A DNA stretch of 64,000 nt from contig CAVQZD010000012.1 in NCBI GenBank assembly GCA_963718375.1, positions 8,371-72,370 on the forward strand, read 5' to 3'. Origin of the DNA: RBG-16-64-13 sp963718375 (GTDB taxonomy: Bacteria > Actinomycetota > Thermoleophilia > RBG-16-64-13). The notes under the pieces are model-generated. The model did no database searches, had not been told where the DNA came from, and worked only from the letters and a program-made list of their open reading frames with translations. Positions 16,533 through 24,074 of this stretch are shown here, one piece after another. A program made the position numbers and the translations under genes. Each line of letters opens with the position of its first letter. The first letter of the stretch is position 1.

Positions 16533-17368
16533 AGAAATGGCATCTCATCATCGACTGCGCCCTGTGCCACGATTGCAACAACTGCTTCTTAGCGGACAAG
16601 GACGAGTTCGTCGGCAACGACTTTCCTCCGCTCTCTGCGGCTCAGCCCTGGTCAGGGCACAGATGGATGGATATCGATCGCAAAGAACGCGGCCAGTACC
16701 CGATAGTAGACGTCGTATACCTCCCTCGACCCTGCATGCACTGTGCCGAGGCCCCTTGCATGGAGGCGGTTCCAGGTGGAGCGGTCTATCGTCGCGACGA
16801 CGGTCTGGTCATAATCGATCCGATCAAGGCGAAAGGCCGCAGGGAGTTGGTCGAGTCCTGCCCATACGGAGCCATCTACTGGAACGAGACGGCTCAGGTC
16901 GCGCAGAAATGCACCGGCTGTGCCCACCTTCTTGACCAGGGCTGGACCGAGACCCGCTGCTCGCAGGTCTGCCCGACGGGTGCCATCAAGCTCGTTCTTG
17001 CCGACGACCGTGAGATGGCCGAGCTGGCGGCAGCCGAAGGTCTGCAGGCCTACCGGGAAGAGCTTGGCACCAGGCCGCGCGTGCTGTACAAGAATCTACA
17101 CCGTTGGGACAAGGTCTTCGTGGGAGCTAGCGTAGTCTGTAGGGACACCGACGAATGCGTGGAGGGCGCCCACGTCACTGTCACGGCCAGCGGAGGCGAA
17201 GTGGGCGAAGCCAAGACCAACAACTACGGTGAGTTCAAAGTGGACAAGCTCGACCCCGGCAAGGAGTACGAGGTCATCATCGAGGCTGCCGGGTACAAGC
17301 CCTATGAGAGCGGGGTCAAGTTGGACAGCAGTCTGAACCTTGGTGCGGTCTTTCTCCAGAAAGCTTGA
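16529..17368 (+). CDS. athS: Transhydroxylase-like small subunit, three [4Fe-4S] and Cna-B-like domain
   Basis: A 279-residue partner of the large subunit (Pelobacter beta subunit about 275). Twelve cysteines fit three [4Fe-4S] clusters: Cys10/13/16/19, Cys69/72/77/111 and Cys128/131/144/148, in the DmsB-like swap pattern. From about residue 195 a beta-rich C-terminal domain follows (VEGAHVTVTASGGEVGEAKT, then YGEFKVDKLDPGKEYEVII), a Cna-B/carboxypeptidase-regulatory-like fold. The transhydroxylase beta subunit also carries such an extra barrel, which strengthens the pairing. The start overlaps the large subunit stop (ATGA). Confidence 0.88.
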   Translation: MKKWHLIIDCALCHDCNNCFLADKDEFVGNDFPPLSAAQPWSGHRWMDIDRKERGQYPIVDVVYLPRPCMHCAEAPCMEAVPGGAVYRRDDGLVIIDPIKAKGRRELVESCPYGAIYWNETAQVAQKCTGCAHLLDQGWTETRCSQVCPTGAIKLVLADDREMAELAAAEGLQAYREELGTRPRVLYKNLHRWDKVFVGASVVCRDTDECVEGAHVTVTASGGEVGEAKTNNYGEFKVDKLDPGKEYEVIIEAAGYKPYESGVKLDSSLNLGAVFLQKA

Positions 17369-17407
17369 GCCCGAGCGCTGCGGGCCTAGCTCGCTGCCTT
17401 GCGCACG

Positions 17408-17893
17408 ATGGCCGCTATCCTGGCTTCGGTCGGCCCGTCCAGGGTGTCCAGGAACCAAGAGGCGCTGCGTAGCTGGTCCGGCGCGTCCGGTTCCAGGGTG
17501 TGCGGCGAGGCCGGCATCCTGGAGCGAGTGACCGAACAGAAGCGAGCCGAGCGCGCCGCGGCCGGCCCTGCGGCCGGCGCCACGCAAGCGGCCCAAATGG
17601 GCATCACCAGCGCCGAGGCAGCCTTCACTACACCGGCGGAGCTGTTCGGCTGTGCCGACTGGACGGTCGCGGCGGCCGACGGCCCCGACGCCGATGGCAG
17701 CTTCGAGGCCCACGCCACCCGGTGCATGCTCTGCGCCCTCGCCAAGAAGCTGGACGCGCCCAGCCCCTGCCACATCTTCTGTCTGGACCCGATCGAGTCC
17801 ATCGTGTCGACGCTCCGACCGGACGCGACCTTCGAAGTCCAGGAGACGCTGTATGCGGGTGAGGGGTGTCGGGTGCGAGTCGGTGGGGGGTGA
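17408..17893 (+). CDS. Cys-rich protein of the L-2-amino-thiazoline-4-carboxylate hydrolase-like family
   Basis: About 161 residues. The C-terminal half has the spaced cysteines and motif pattern of the ATC-hydrolase-like family: Cys106 and Cys109 (RCMLCALAKKL), Cys121 and Cys125 (SPCHIFCLDPIE), and Cys154 (GEGCRVRV). The N-terminal half is Ala-rich and weakly conserved. The start is uncertain (ATG 17408 or TTG 17399; no clear ribosome site). It lies 39 bases after the transhydroxylase small subunit on the same strand, so a role with that enzyme, for example maturation or handling of a sulfur or thioester intermediate, is possible but unproven. An antisense frame over the same region lacks any motif. 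Confidence 0.65.
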   Translation: MAAILASVGPSRVSRNQEALRSWSGASGSRVCGEAGILERVTEQKRAERAAAGPAAGATQAAQMGITSAEAAFTTPAELFGCADWTVAAADGPDADGSFEAHATRCMLCALAKKLDAPSPCHIFCLDPIESIVSTLRPDATFEVQETLYAGEGCRVRVGGG

Positions 17894-17925
17894 GGACAGC
17901 GGCGCCGCCACCCCAAGGTAGCGGG

Positions 17926-18975
17926 TCACGCCACGGAGAATCTGAACACGGTCCTCTCTTCGTACCGTTGCCCGGGCTCGAGCAGGGTGCTCGGGAACGT
18001 CGGACGGTTGGGCGAATCCGGGAAGTGCTGCGTTTCCAGAGCCAGGCCTTGGTGGCGCTTGTAGACCGCTCCATCGGCACCGGCGACTCCCGCGAAGTGG
18101 TTGCCTGTATAGAGCTGGACGGCGGGTTGGGTCGAGAGGACCTCCATCCGGCGGCCGCTGCCCGGATGGTGCACGTCGGCGAGGGGGCTTAGGCCCGGTT
18201 CGCCGGCAGTGGCCACGAGACAGACGTCGTAGAGCTCGCCAAAGCCTTCGCCACGTGCGGCGATGTCCTCACCGACGCGTTTGGGCTGGCGGAAGTCCAG
18301 GGGTGACCCGGCGACGGCGACCACCTCTCCCGTAGGGATGAGTTCCCCATCGACGGGCAGGAAGTGGTCGCACTCGAGGGTGAGTTCATGATCCAGCACA
18401 TCACCCGAGTCGTGGCCCCCGAGGTTGAAGTACGAGTGGTTGGTCAGGTTGACGTGGGTCGCCATATCGGTCGAGGCGGCGTAGTCGATCTGCAGTTCGG
18501 CGTCCAGGGAGAGGCGGTAGGTGACCCGCACTTCAAGAGTGCCGGGATAACCCTGCTCCCCATCCGGGCTGGTGTAGCTGTACTCGACGCCCACAGAGTC
18601 CTCAGTCTCGAACGGTTCGGCCTGCCAGACCCGCTTGTCGAACCCCACAGTCCCCCCGTGCAGGTGGTTGCGCCCTTCGTTCGCGGTGAGGGGATAGCGC
18701 CTGCCGTCGAGTGAGAAGCTGCTCCCGCCGATGCGGTTGGCGTACCGGCCCACAGTGGCTCCGAGATAGTGCGTGCTCTTCTCATACGCCTCTAGATCGG
18801 CGTGGGCCAGTACGAGGTTGGCGGTCTGTCCATGGCGGTCCGGTGTCTCCAGCCTGAGGAGCGTCGCTCCATAGGCGATCACCTTAGCGGAGATGCCCGC
18901 TTCTCCGACCAGCGTGAAGGCGTCGACTTGCTCACCCCCACTGGTCGTGCCGTATGTATATCGCTCGACCTTCAA
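17926..18975 (-). CDS. galM: Aldose 1-epimerase GalM
   Basis: A mutarotase that interconverts alpha and beta anomers of free aldoses, here most likely arabinose. The substrate residues are visible: GRYANRIGGSSF near residue 78, NEGRNHLHGG, the catalytic His in NLTNHSYFNLGGHD near residue 180, and the catalytic Glu in LALETQHFPDSPN near residue 315. The 349-residue length is normal. It is the last gene of a reverse-strand run araR-araB-galM, 16 bases downstream of araB. Confidence 0.94.
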   Translation of the reverse strand: MKVERYTYGTTSGGEQVDAFTLVGEAGISAKVIAYGATLLRLETPDRHGQTANLVLAHADLEAYEKSTHYLGATVGRYANRIGGSSFSLDGRRYPLTANEGRNHLHGGTVGFDKRVWQAEPFETEDSVGVEYSYTSPDGEQGYPGTLEVRVTYRLSLDAELQIDYAASTDMATHVNLTNHSYFNLGGHDSGDVLDHELTLECDHFLPVDGELIPTGEVVAVAGSPLDFRQPKRVGEDIAARGEGFGELYDVCLVATAGEPGLSPLADVHHPGSGRRMEVLSTQPAVQLYTGNHFAGVAGADGAVYKRHQGLALETQHFPDSPNRPTFPSTLLEPGQRYEERTVFRFSVA

Positions 18976-18991
18976 CCGCCGGCCTCTCCTG

Positions 18992-20662
18992 CTAGCAGCT
19001 TGCTTGGTCCCGGAGGTCGCGCAGGCGGTGCAGCACCTCCGACTGCCGACCGAAATAGTCGTGCAACTCCTTGTATTCCCTGTAGAGCGCGTCGTACTCC
19101 TCGGCTCGGCTCGGGTCGGGTACTACCACTGCTTCCTCCCGTCCACCCATGGCCCGGGACGCGGCGAAGATGTCCGGGTACGCTCCGGCCGCGACTGCGG
19201 CATGGATGGCCGAACCCAGGGCCGGGCCCTGGTCTGAGCGCGTGATGCTCAAGGGGCGCCGGGTCACGTCCGCGTAGATCTGCATGAGGAACTCGTTCTT
19301 GACCAACCCGCCGGCCACCACGAACTCCGTCACGGGCACCCCTTGCGACTCGAAGGCTTCGATGATGGTCCTGGTGCCGAAGGCCGTGGATTCCAGAAGC
19401 GCCCTGTAGACATGCTCGGGCTTGGTCGCCAGGGTGAGCCCCGCGATGACCCCGCTCAGGTGGTGGTCGACCAGGATGGAGCGGTTGCCGCTAAGCCAAT
19501 CGAGGGCCACGAGCCCGTGTTCGCCGACCTGCTGCAGAGCGGCCGCCTGCGTGAGGTAGTCATGGAGGCTCAGGCCTTGCGCGGCCGCGGCCTCGGCATA
19601 GCTGCCGGGCACGCTGCTTTCGACGAACCAGGCGAAGATGTCGCCGACACCACTCTGACCGGCCTCGTAGCCCCACAGCCCAGGCAGGACCCCGTCCTTG
19701 ACGACTCCGCACATGCCCGGGACTTCGGCCAGCACATCACCGTTCATGATGTGGCAGGTGGAGGTGCCCATGACGGCCAGCATCTGACCCGGTTCTATCG
19801 CCTGGGCGGCCGCGGCGGTCACATGTGCATCGACGTTGCCCACCGCTACAGCTATGCCTTCGGGTAGGCCGGTCCAGCGCGCGGCCTCAGCTGTGAGCGA
19901 GCCGGCGCGACCGCCCAGCGCAGAGAGCGGATGAGCGAGCTTGTCGTCGACGAAGTCGACGAACGCCGGCGAAAGAGCGGCCAGGTACTCGCGCGAGGGC
20001 CAGGCTCCGTCTTGGTAGATGCCTTTGTAGCCGGCCGTGCACACGTTGCGGGTCTCGGTCCCGCAGAGTTGCCAGATGATCCAGTCGGCCGCCTCGATCC
20101 AGCGGTCGATTCGGGCGTAGACCTCCGGGTCTTCGGCGAGCACCTGGAGGGCCTTCGCGAACTCCCATTCCGACGAGATCTTGCCGCCGTACCGGTCTAT
20201 CCAGGGCTCTCTGCGCTGGTGGGCCACGTCGGTCACCAGGTCGGCCCAGGGTTGAGCGGCATGGTGTTTCCAGAGCTTGGGATAGGCGTGCGGCCGGCCG
20301 GCCAACTCGGGTAGCTCACACAAGGGGGTGCCGTCCCGCAGCGTGGGCATGACCGTGCACGCCGTGAAGTCGGTCCCGATGCCTATCACGCTGGCGGGAT
20401 CAACACTCGCTTCGCGGAGCGCGGCCGGTACGGCCGCGCGTAGGGCCCCGCGCCAATCCTCGGGTATCTGCAACGCCCAGTCAGGGGGCAGAGGCTCACC
20501 GGTGGAGGGGAGTACGTCATCGACCACCGCGTGGGGGTACTCATACACGGCGCTGCCCATCTCGGCGCCGTCGCGCACCCGCACGACGAGCGCCCGCGCA
20601 GACAGGGTCCCGAAGTCCACGCCAACGGCATAGACGTCGCGGCCGAGGTCACTGGGCATCAT
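18992..20662 (-). CDS. araB: Ribulokinase AraB
   Basis: An FGGY-family kinase that phosphorylates L-ribulose to L-ribulose 5-phosphate. The N-terminal ATPase motif VDFGTLSARALVV carries the ribulokinase-specific GTLSAR. GIGTDFTACTVMP, WKHHAAQPWAD, YGGKISSEWEFAKALQ and VAGGLVKNEFLMQIYADV follow in family order, and GQSGVGDIFAWFV is typical. Length 556 is normal. Two ATG codons are possible starts (20662, 20659). It lies between a LacI-type regulator gene and galM on the reverse strand; araA and araD are divergent. Confidence 0.95.
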   Translation of the reverse strand: MMPSDLGRDVYAVGVDFGTLSARALVVRVRDGAEMGSAVYEYPHAVVDDVLPSTGEPLPPDWALQIPEDWRGALRAAVPAALREASVDPASVIGIGTDFTACTVMPTLRDGTPLCELPELAGRPHAYPKLWKHHAAQPWADLVTDVAHQRREPWIDRYGGKISSEWEFAKALQVLAEDPEVYARIDRWIEAADWIIWQLCGTETRNVCTAGYKGIYQDGAWPSREYLAALSPAFVDFVDDKLAHPLSALGGRAGSLTAEAARWTGLPEGIAVAVGNVDAHVTAAAAQAIEPGQMLAVMGTSTCHIMNGDVLAEVPGMCGVVKDGVLPGLWGYEAGQSGVGDIFAWFVESSVPGSYAEAAAAQGLSLHDYLTQAAALQQVGEHGLVALDWLSGNRSILVDHHLSGVIAGLTLATKPEHVYRALLESTAFGTRTIIEAFESQGVPVTEFVVAGGLVKNEFLMQIYADVTRRPLSITRSDQGPALGSAIHAAVAAGAYPDIFAASRAMGGREEAVVVPDPSRAEEYDALYREYKELHDYFGRQSEVLHRLRDLRDQASC

Positions 20663-20680
20663 CGTATGGTCCGCCTTTAC

Positions 20681-21703
20681 TCAGACATGGGCAGTGGGGC
20701 CGGCCGTGCTGGAGCGCATCACCAGCGAGGGGGCTATCACGGAGCGCGACGACGTGATCGGCCGACCCTCGATCATGTCCAAGAGCAGTCGGATACCTGT
20801 GCGCCCGACCGCCTGGAAGTCTTGCAGCACCGTGGTCAAAGGAGGGGCGAAGAACCCTGACTCGGGCGCGCAGTCAAAACCCACCACGCTGATGTCTTCG
20901 GGCACCCGTACGCCTCTCTCACTGCAGGCCTTCAAGAAGCCCAGAGCCATGTGGTCGTTGGCACTGAAGACGGCGGTCACGCCGGGTTGGGCCAGCAGCG
21001 CCTCGGCCGCTTCGTAGCCAGAAGGTGCCGTCCAGTCCCCTCGGACCACCGGAGGTACCGGCGCCCCGGCCGCCTCGAGTGAGCTTCTCCACCCTTCGAG
21101 TCGGGCCTCAGCCTCCAACCACGTGCTGGGACCGGCAAGATGATGCACTGTGCGATGTCCGAGGCCGAGTAGGTGTTCGGTCGCCAGGCGAGCTCCGAGG
21201 GGTTGGTCGACTCCGACGGACGGGGTCCGCAGGGTGCCGCTCTCGCTGCCGACGGTCACGAGCGGAGCGTCTATCGTCACCAGCTCCAATAGGTGGGAGA
21301 CGCTCTCGCCCAAGGTGACGATGACGTACCCGTCCGGTGAATGTTGGCCAAGCACGTCGATCGCCTCGACGACGGAGTCCTGGCCGGCTGTGTCGAGGCT
21401 GACCACGTTGACCAGATACTGGGCCTCACGCGCGGCCCGCTGGATGCCCACTAGGGTAGAGGCGGGACCGTACCAAGACGTCCCCGAGGCGACCACTCCG
21501 ATCATGTGTGTCTGGTTCGTCGCGAGCGCTCGTGCGACGCTGTTGCGCCGGTACTGCAGGGTCTCAGCTGCTTCTATCACCCGGTCCCGGGTATCGGGCC
21601 TCACCACCGGCAGGTCGTTCATCACCCTGGACACGGTCTGATGCGAGACTCCGGCCAAGGCGGCCACATCGGCCATGGTCGGGCGGCGTCGCTCCTGTGT
21701 CAC
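20681..21703 (-). CDS. LacI-family regulator, probable arabinose repressor
   Basis: A 340-residue repressor with an N-terminal helix-turn-helix (TMADVAALAGVSHQTVSRVM) and a periplasmic-binding-like effector domain (DGYVIVTLGES, TAVFSANDHMALGFLKA, SVVGFDCAPESGFF). I chose GTG 21703: AAGGAG lies seven bases upstream, and the extra frame back to 21766 overlaps the divergent promoter. It is divergent from araA and upstream of araB, so L-arabinose or a derivative is the likely inducer. A LacI-type palindrome stands in the araA leader at 21768-21783. Confidence 0.9.
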   Translation of the reverse strand: MTQERRRPTMADVAALAGVSHQTVSRVMNDLPVVRPDTRDRVIEAAETLQYRRNSVARALATNQTHMIGVVASGTSWYGPASTLVGIQRAAREAQYLVNVVSLDTAGQDSVVEAIDVLGQHSPDGYVIVTLGESVSHLLELVTIDAPLVTVGSESGTLRTPSVGVDQPLGARLATEHLLGLGHRTVHHLAGPSTWLEAEARLEGWRSSLEAAGAPVPPVVRGDWTAPSGYEAAEALLAQPGVTAVFSANDHMALGFLKACSERGVRVPEDISVVGFDCAPESGFFAPPLTTVLQDFQAVGRTGIRLLLDMIEGRPITSSRSVIAPSLVMRSSTAGPTAHV

Positions 21704-21722
21704 CCGGTCGCTCCTTGAGTGG

Positions 21723-21751
21723 TTGACATCGACGAGACGGTAGCCTAGAGT
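21723..21751 (+). promoter_or_regulatory. Candidate araAD promoter
   Basis: TTGACA (21723-21728, full consensus) and TAGAGT (21746-21751, four of six) are separated by 17 bases. The predicted start, near 21757, lies between the divergent regulator gene and araA. Confidence 0.65.
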
Positions 21752-21767
21752 AGCGGCCACAGTCAAG

Positions 21768-21783
21768 ATGTTAGCGGAAACAT
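21768..21783 (+). promoter_or_regulatory. LacI-type operator in araA leader
   Basis: ATGTTAGCGGAAACAT is a near-perfect palindrome (ATGTT...AACAT with a central CG), the usual LacI-family form. It lies about ten bases after the predicted transcription start, where bound repressor would block the polymerase. The divergent LacI-type protein is the obvious binder. Confidence 0.65.
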
Positions 21784-21813
21784 TGGCTATAACAAAGGGA
21801 CCAGACCGCCGAC

Positions 21814-23289
21814 ATGAAGCATCTGGAGATATGGTTCGTGGTGGGCTCGCAGTCCATGTATGGCCCAGAAGTGTTGGAGACCGTGGCCGCGCGCGGGGCT
21901 GAGATGGCCGCCTTCATCGACAGCCAACCTGCGATCCCCTGTCGATTCGTCTACAAGGGGACGATGAAGTCATCGGCTGAGGTCGCGGACATCGTCAAGC
22001 AGGCGAACGCCGCCGATTCTTGCTGCGGCCTCGTGACCTGGGCCCACACCTTCTCCCCCAGCAAGATGTGGATCGCGGGCCTGAGTCTACTGCAGAGACC
22101 TTGGTGCCATTTCTGCACCCAATACAACCGGTCGATCCCCGCCCAAGAGATCGACATGGACTTCATGAACCTCAACCAGGCCGCTCACGGCGATCGGGAG
22201 CATGGGTTCATCGGCGCCAGGATGCGGCTGACGCGAAAGATCGTGGCGGGCTACTGGCAGGACGAATCGCCGCTCCAAGAGCTCGGCGACTGGATGCGCG
22301 CGGCGGTCGGCTGCAGGGCGAGCCGAGAGACCCGAGTCGTGCGCTTCGGTGACAACATGCGTGAGGTCGCGGTCACCGAAGGGGACAAGGTGGAGGCTCA
22401 GATCAAACTGGGTTGGCAGGTGAACACTTGGCCTGTGGGTGAGCTGGCGGACACCATCGGCAAGGTCGCCGAAGACGAAGTCGACGGGCTGCTTGACGAC
22501 TACCGGCAGCGCTACGATATGGCGACCGACGACTCTGAGGCCGTGCGTTACCAGGCGAGAGCCCAGATCGCGATCGAGACCATCCTGGTGCGAGAAGGCG
22601 CAGGCGCCTTCACCGACACTTTCGAAGACCTCTGGGGCCTGGAACAGCTCCCAGGCCTGGCGACGCAGGACCTGATGGCAAAGGGTCACGGGTTTGGGGC
22701 CGAGGGCGATTGGAGGACCGCCGCCATGACCCGCATCATCAAAGAGATGACCCAGGGCCTTGACGGTGGCACGAGCTTCATGGAGGACTACACGTATCAC
22801 TTCGAGCCGGGCAACGAGCTGGTCCTGGGCGCCCACATGCTTGAGGTGTGTCCGACCATCGCGGCAGGTAGACCGCGCATCGAGGTGCATCCACTGGGCA
22901 TCGGCGGCAAACAAGCGCCGGCCCGCCTGGTGTTCGACGGACACGGGGGCGACGCGGTGGTGGTCTCTCTGGTGGACATGGGTGGGCGGCTGCGCCTGAT
23001 CGTGCAGGACGTAGAATGCGTGGAGCCGCCTATTGCGATGCCCAACCTCCCCGTCGCCAGGGTGATGTGGCGGCCAGCCGCGGGGCTGACCGAGGGCATA
23101 CGCCAATGGATACTCACCGGCGGCGCTCATCACACAGTCTTGACCTATGCCGCCACCCCGGCGATGCTGAGAGACTGGGCGGACATCATGGGCATCGAGT
23201 TCGTGCACCTCTCCGCGGATACGCGTAGCGAGGATTTGAAGGACCGGCTGGAGTTGGCTGACGTGCTCTGGAAGCTGAGAGGTCTGTAG
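21814..23289 (+). CDS. araA: L-arabinose isomerase AraA
   Basis: Isomerises L-arabinose to L-ribulose with a divalent metal. It starts with LEIWFVVGSQSMYGPEVLE. The metal and catalytic residues are in HGFGAEGDWRTAAM (Glu near residue 297), SFMEDYTYHFEPGNELVLGAHMLEVCPTI (Glu near 323 and the conserved His) and TGGAHHTVLTY. The 491-residue length is standard. It is preceded by a promoter and an operator and followed after two bases by araD. Confidence 0.97.
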   Translation: MKHLEIWFVVGSQSMYGPEVLETVAARGAEMAAFIDSQPAIPCRFVYKGTMKSSAEVADIVKQANAADSCCGLVTWAHTFSPSKMWIAGLSLLQRPWCHFCTQYNRSIPAQEIDMDFMNLNQAAHGDREHGFIGARMRLTRKIVAGYWQDESPLQELGDWMRAAVGCRASRETRVVRFGDNMREVAVTEGDKVEAQIKLGWQVNTWPVGELADTIGKVAEDEVDGLLDDYRQRYDMATDDSEAVRYQARAQIAIETILVREGAGAFTDTFEDLWGLEQLPGLATQDLMAKGHGFGAEGDWRTAAMTRIIKEMTQGLDGGTSFMEDYTYHFEPGNELVLGAHMLEVCPTIAAGRPRIEVHPLGIGGKQAPARLVFDGHGGDAVVVSLVDMGGRLRLIVQDVECVEPPIAMPNLPVARVMWRPAAGLTEGIRQWILTGGAHHTVLTYAATPAMLRDWADIMGIEFVHLSADTRSEDLKDRLELADVLWKLRGL

Positions 23290-23291
23290 GA

Positions 23292-23978
23292 GTGCTTAGA
23301 GATCTGAGAAGACAGGTGCTGAAGGCGAACTTGATGCTGCCCGAGCACGGGCTGGTCAGCTTCACCTGGGGCAACGTCTCCGGGATAGACAGGGAGCGGG
23401 GTCTGATGGCCATCAAGCCCTCGGGCGTCGCGTACGAGAAGCTCAAGACGGGTGACATCGTGCTGGCGGACATGGCTGGCGGGCCGGTCGGCGGTGCTCT
23501 CAAGCCCTCGTCTGACGCGCCCACTCACCTTGAGCTCTACAAGGCGTTCCCCGACATCGGCGGAGTAGTGCATACCCATTCACGCTGGGCCACCGCCTTC
23601 GCCCAAGCGGGCAGGGGTATCCCGGCTCTGGGCACGACCCACGCCGACTACTTCTACGGCGAGATCCCCTGCACCCGTCCCCTTAAGGACGAAGAGATCC
23701 GGGAGCGCTACGAAGCCAACACAGGCATAGTCATCGCGGAACGCTTTCGGGACCTGGACCACGGGCAGATCCCCGGGGTGGTGGTACACGGCCACGGTGT
23801 GTTCTGTTGGGCCGACACTCCTGTGGAGGCCGCCGGACTAGCGATAATGCTGGAGGAGATCGCCCTCATGGCCTGGCACACCCTCGTGCTGGACCCCGCC
23901 AATCCGGGCATGCAGCAGAGCCTGCTGGACAAGCACTACCTGCGCAAACATGGACGGGACGCCTACTACGGGCAGTAG
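23292..23978 (+). CDS. araD: L-ribulose-5-phosphate 4-epimerase AraD
   Basis: A class II aldolase-fold epimerase converting L-ribulose 5-phosphate to D-xylulose 5-phosphate, joining arabinose and xylose catabolism. Visible features are SFTWGNVSGIDRE (substrate), VVHTHSRWATAFAQAG (zinc His pair), THADYFYGEIPCTR and VVVHGHGVFCWADTP (third zinc His). Length 228 is normal. It starts at GTG 23292 with TAGGAG overlapping the araA stop. Confidence 0.95.
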   Translation: MLRDLRRQVLKANLMLPEHGLVSFTWGNVSGIDRERGLMAIKPSGVAYEKLKTGDIVLADMAGGPVGGALKPSSDAPTHLELYKAFPDIGGVVHTHSRWATAFAQAGRGIPALGTTHADYFYGEIPCTRPLKDEEIRERYEANTGIVIAERFRDLDHGQIPGVVVHGHGVFCWADTPVEAAGLAIMLEEIALMAWHTLVLDPANPGMQQSLLDKHYLRKHGRDAYYGQ

Positions 23979-23992
23979 CCTTCCGAAGGGTA

Positions 23993-24053
23993 GTTAATGT
24001 CTTAACCATCGCGCCGAATCCTGCTATGCTGGTGAAGTCGTTAATGGCTTAAC
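23993..24053 (+). promoter_or_regulatory. Promoter between twin GTTAA-N4-TTAAC palindromes
   Basis: Two palindromes of form GTTAA-N4-TTAAC differ by one loop base: 23993-24006 and 24040-24053. Between them TTAACC (24002-24007) and TATGCT (24025-24030) are spaced 17 bases, a plausible promoter starting near 24037. One palindrome covers the -35 box and the other lies just after the start site, a common repressor arrangement. No gene next to it encodes an obvious cognate regulator. The target is the orphan molybdoenzyme starting at 24075. Confidence 0.6.
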
Positions 24054-24074
24054 CACTTTGGCGGACGGTGGCAC

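Noticed and set aside
17386..17916. Reverse-strand frame opposite the ATC-hydrolase-like gene
   Set aside because: It has no recognisable domain, whereas the forward frame has ordered cysteine motifs and follows the transhydroxylase genes on the same strand.
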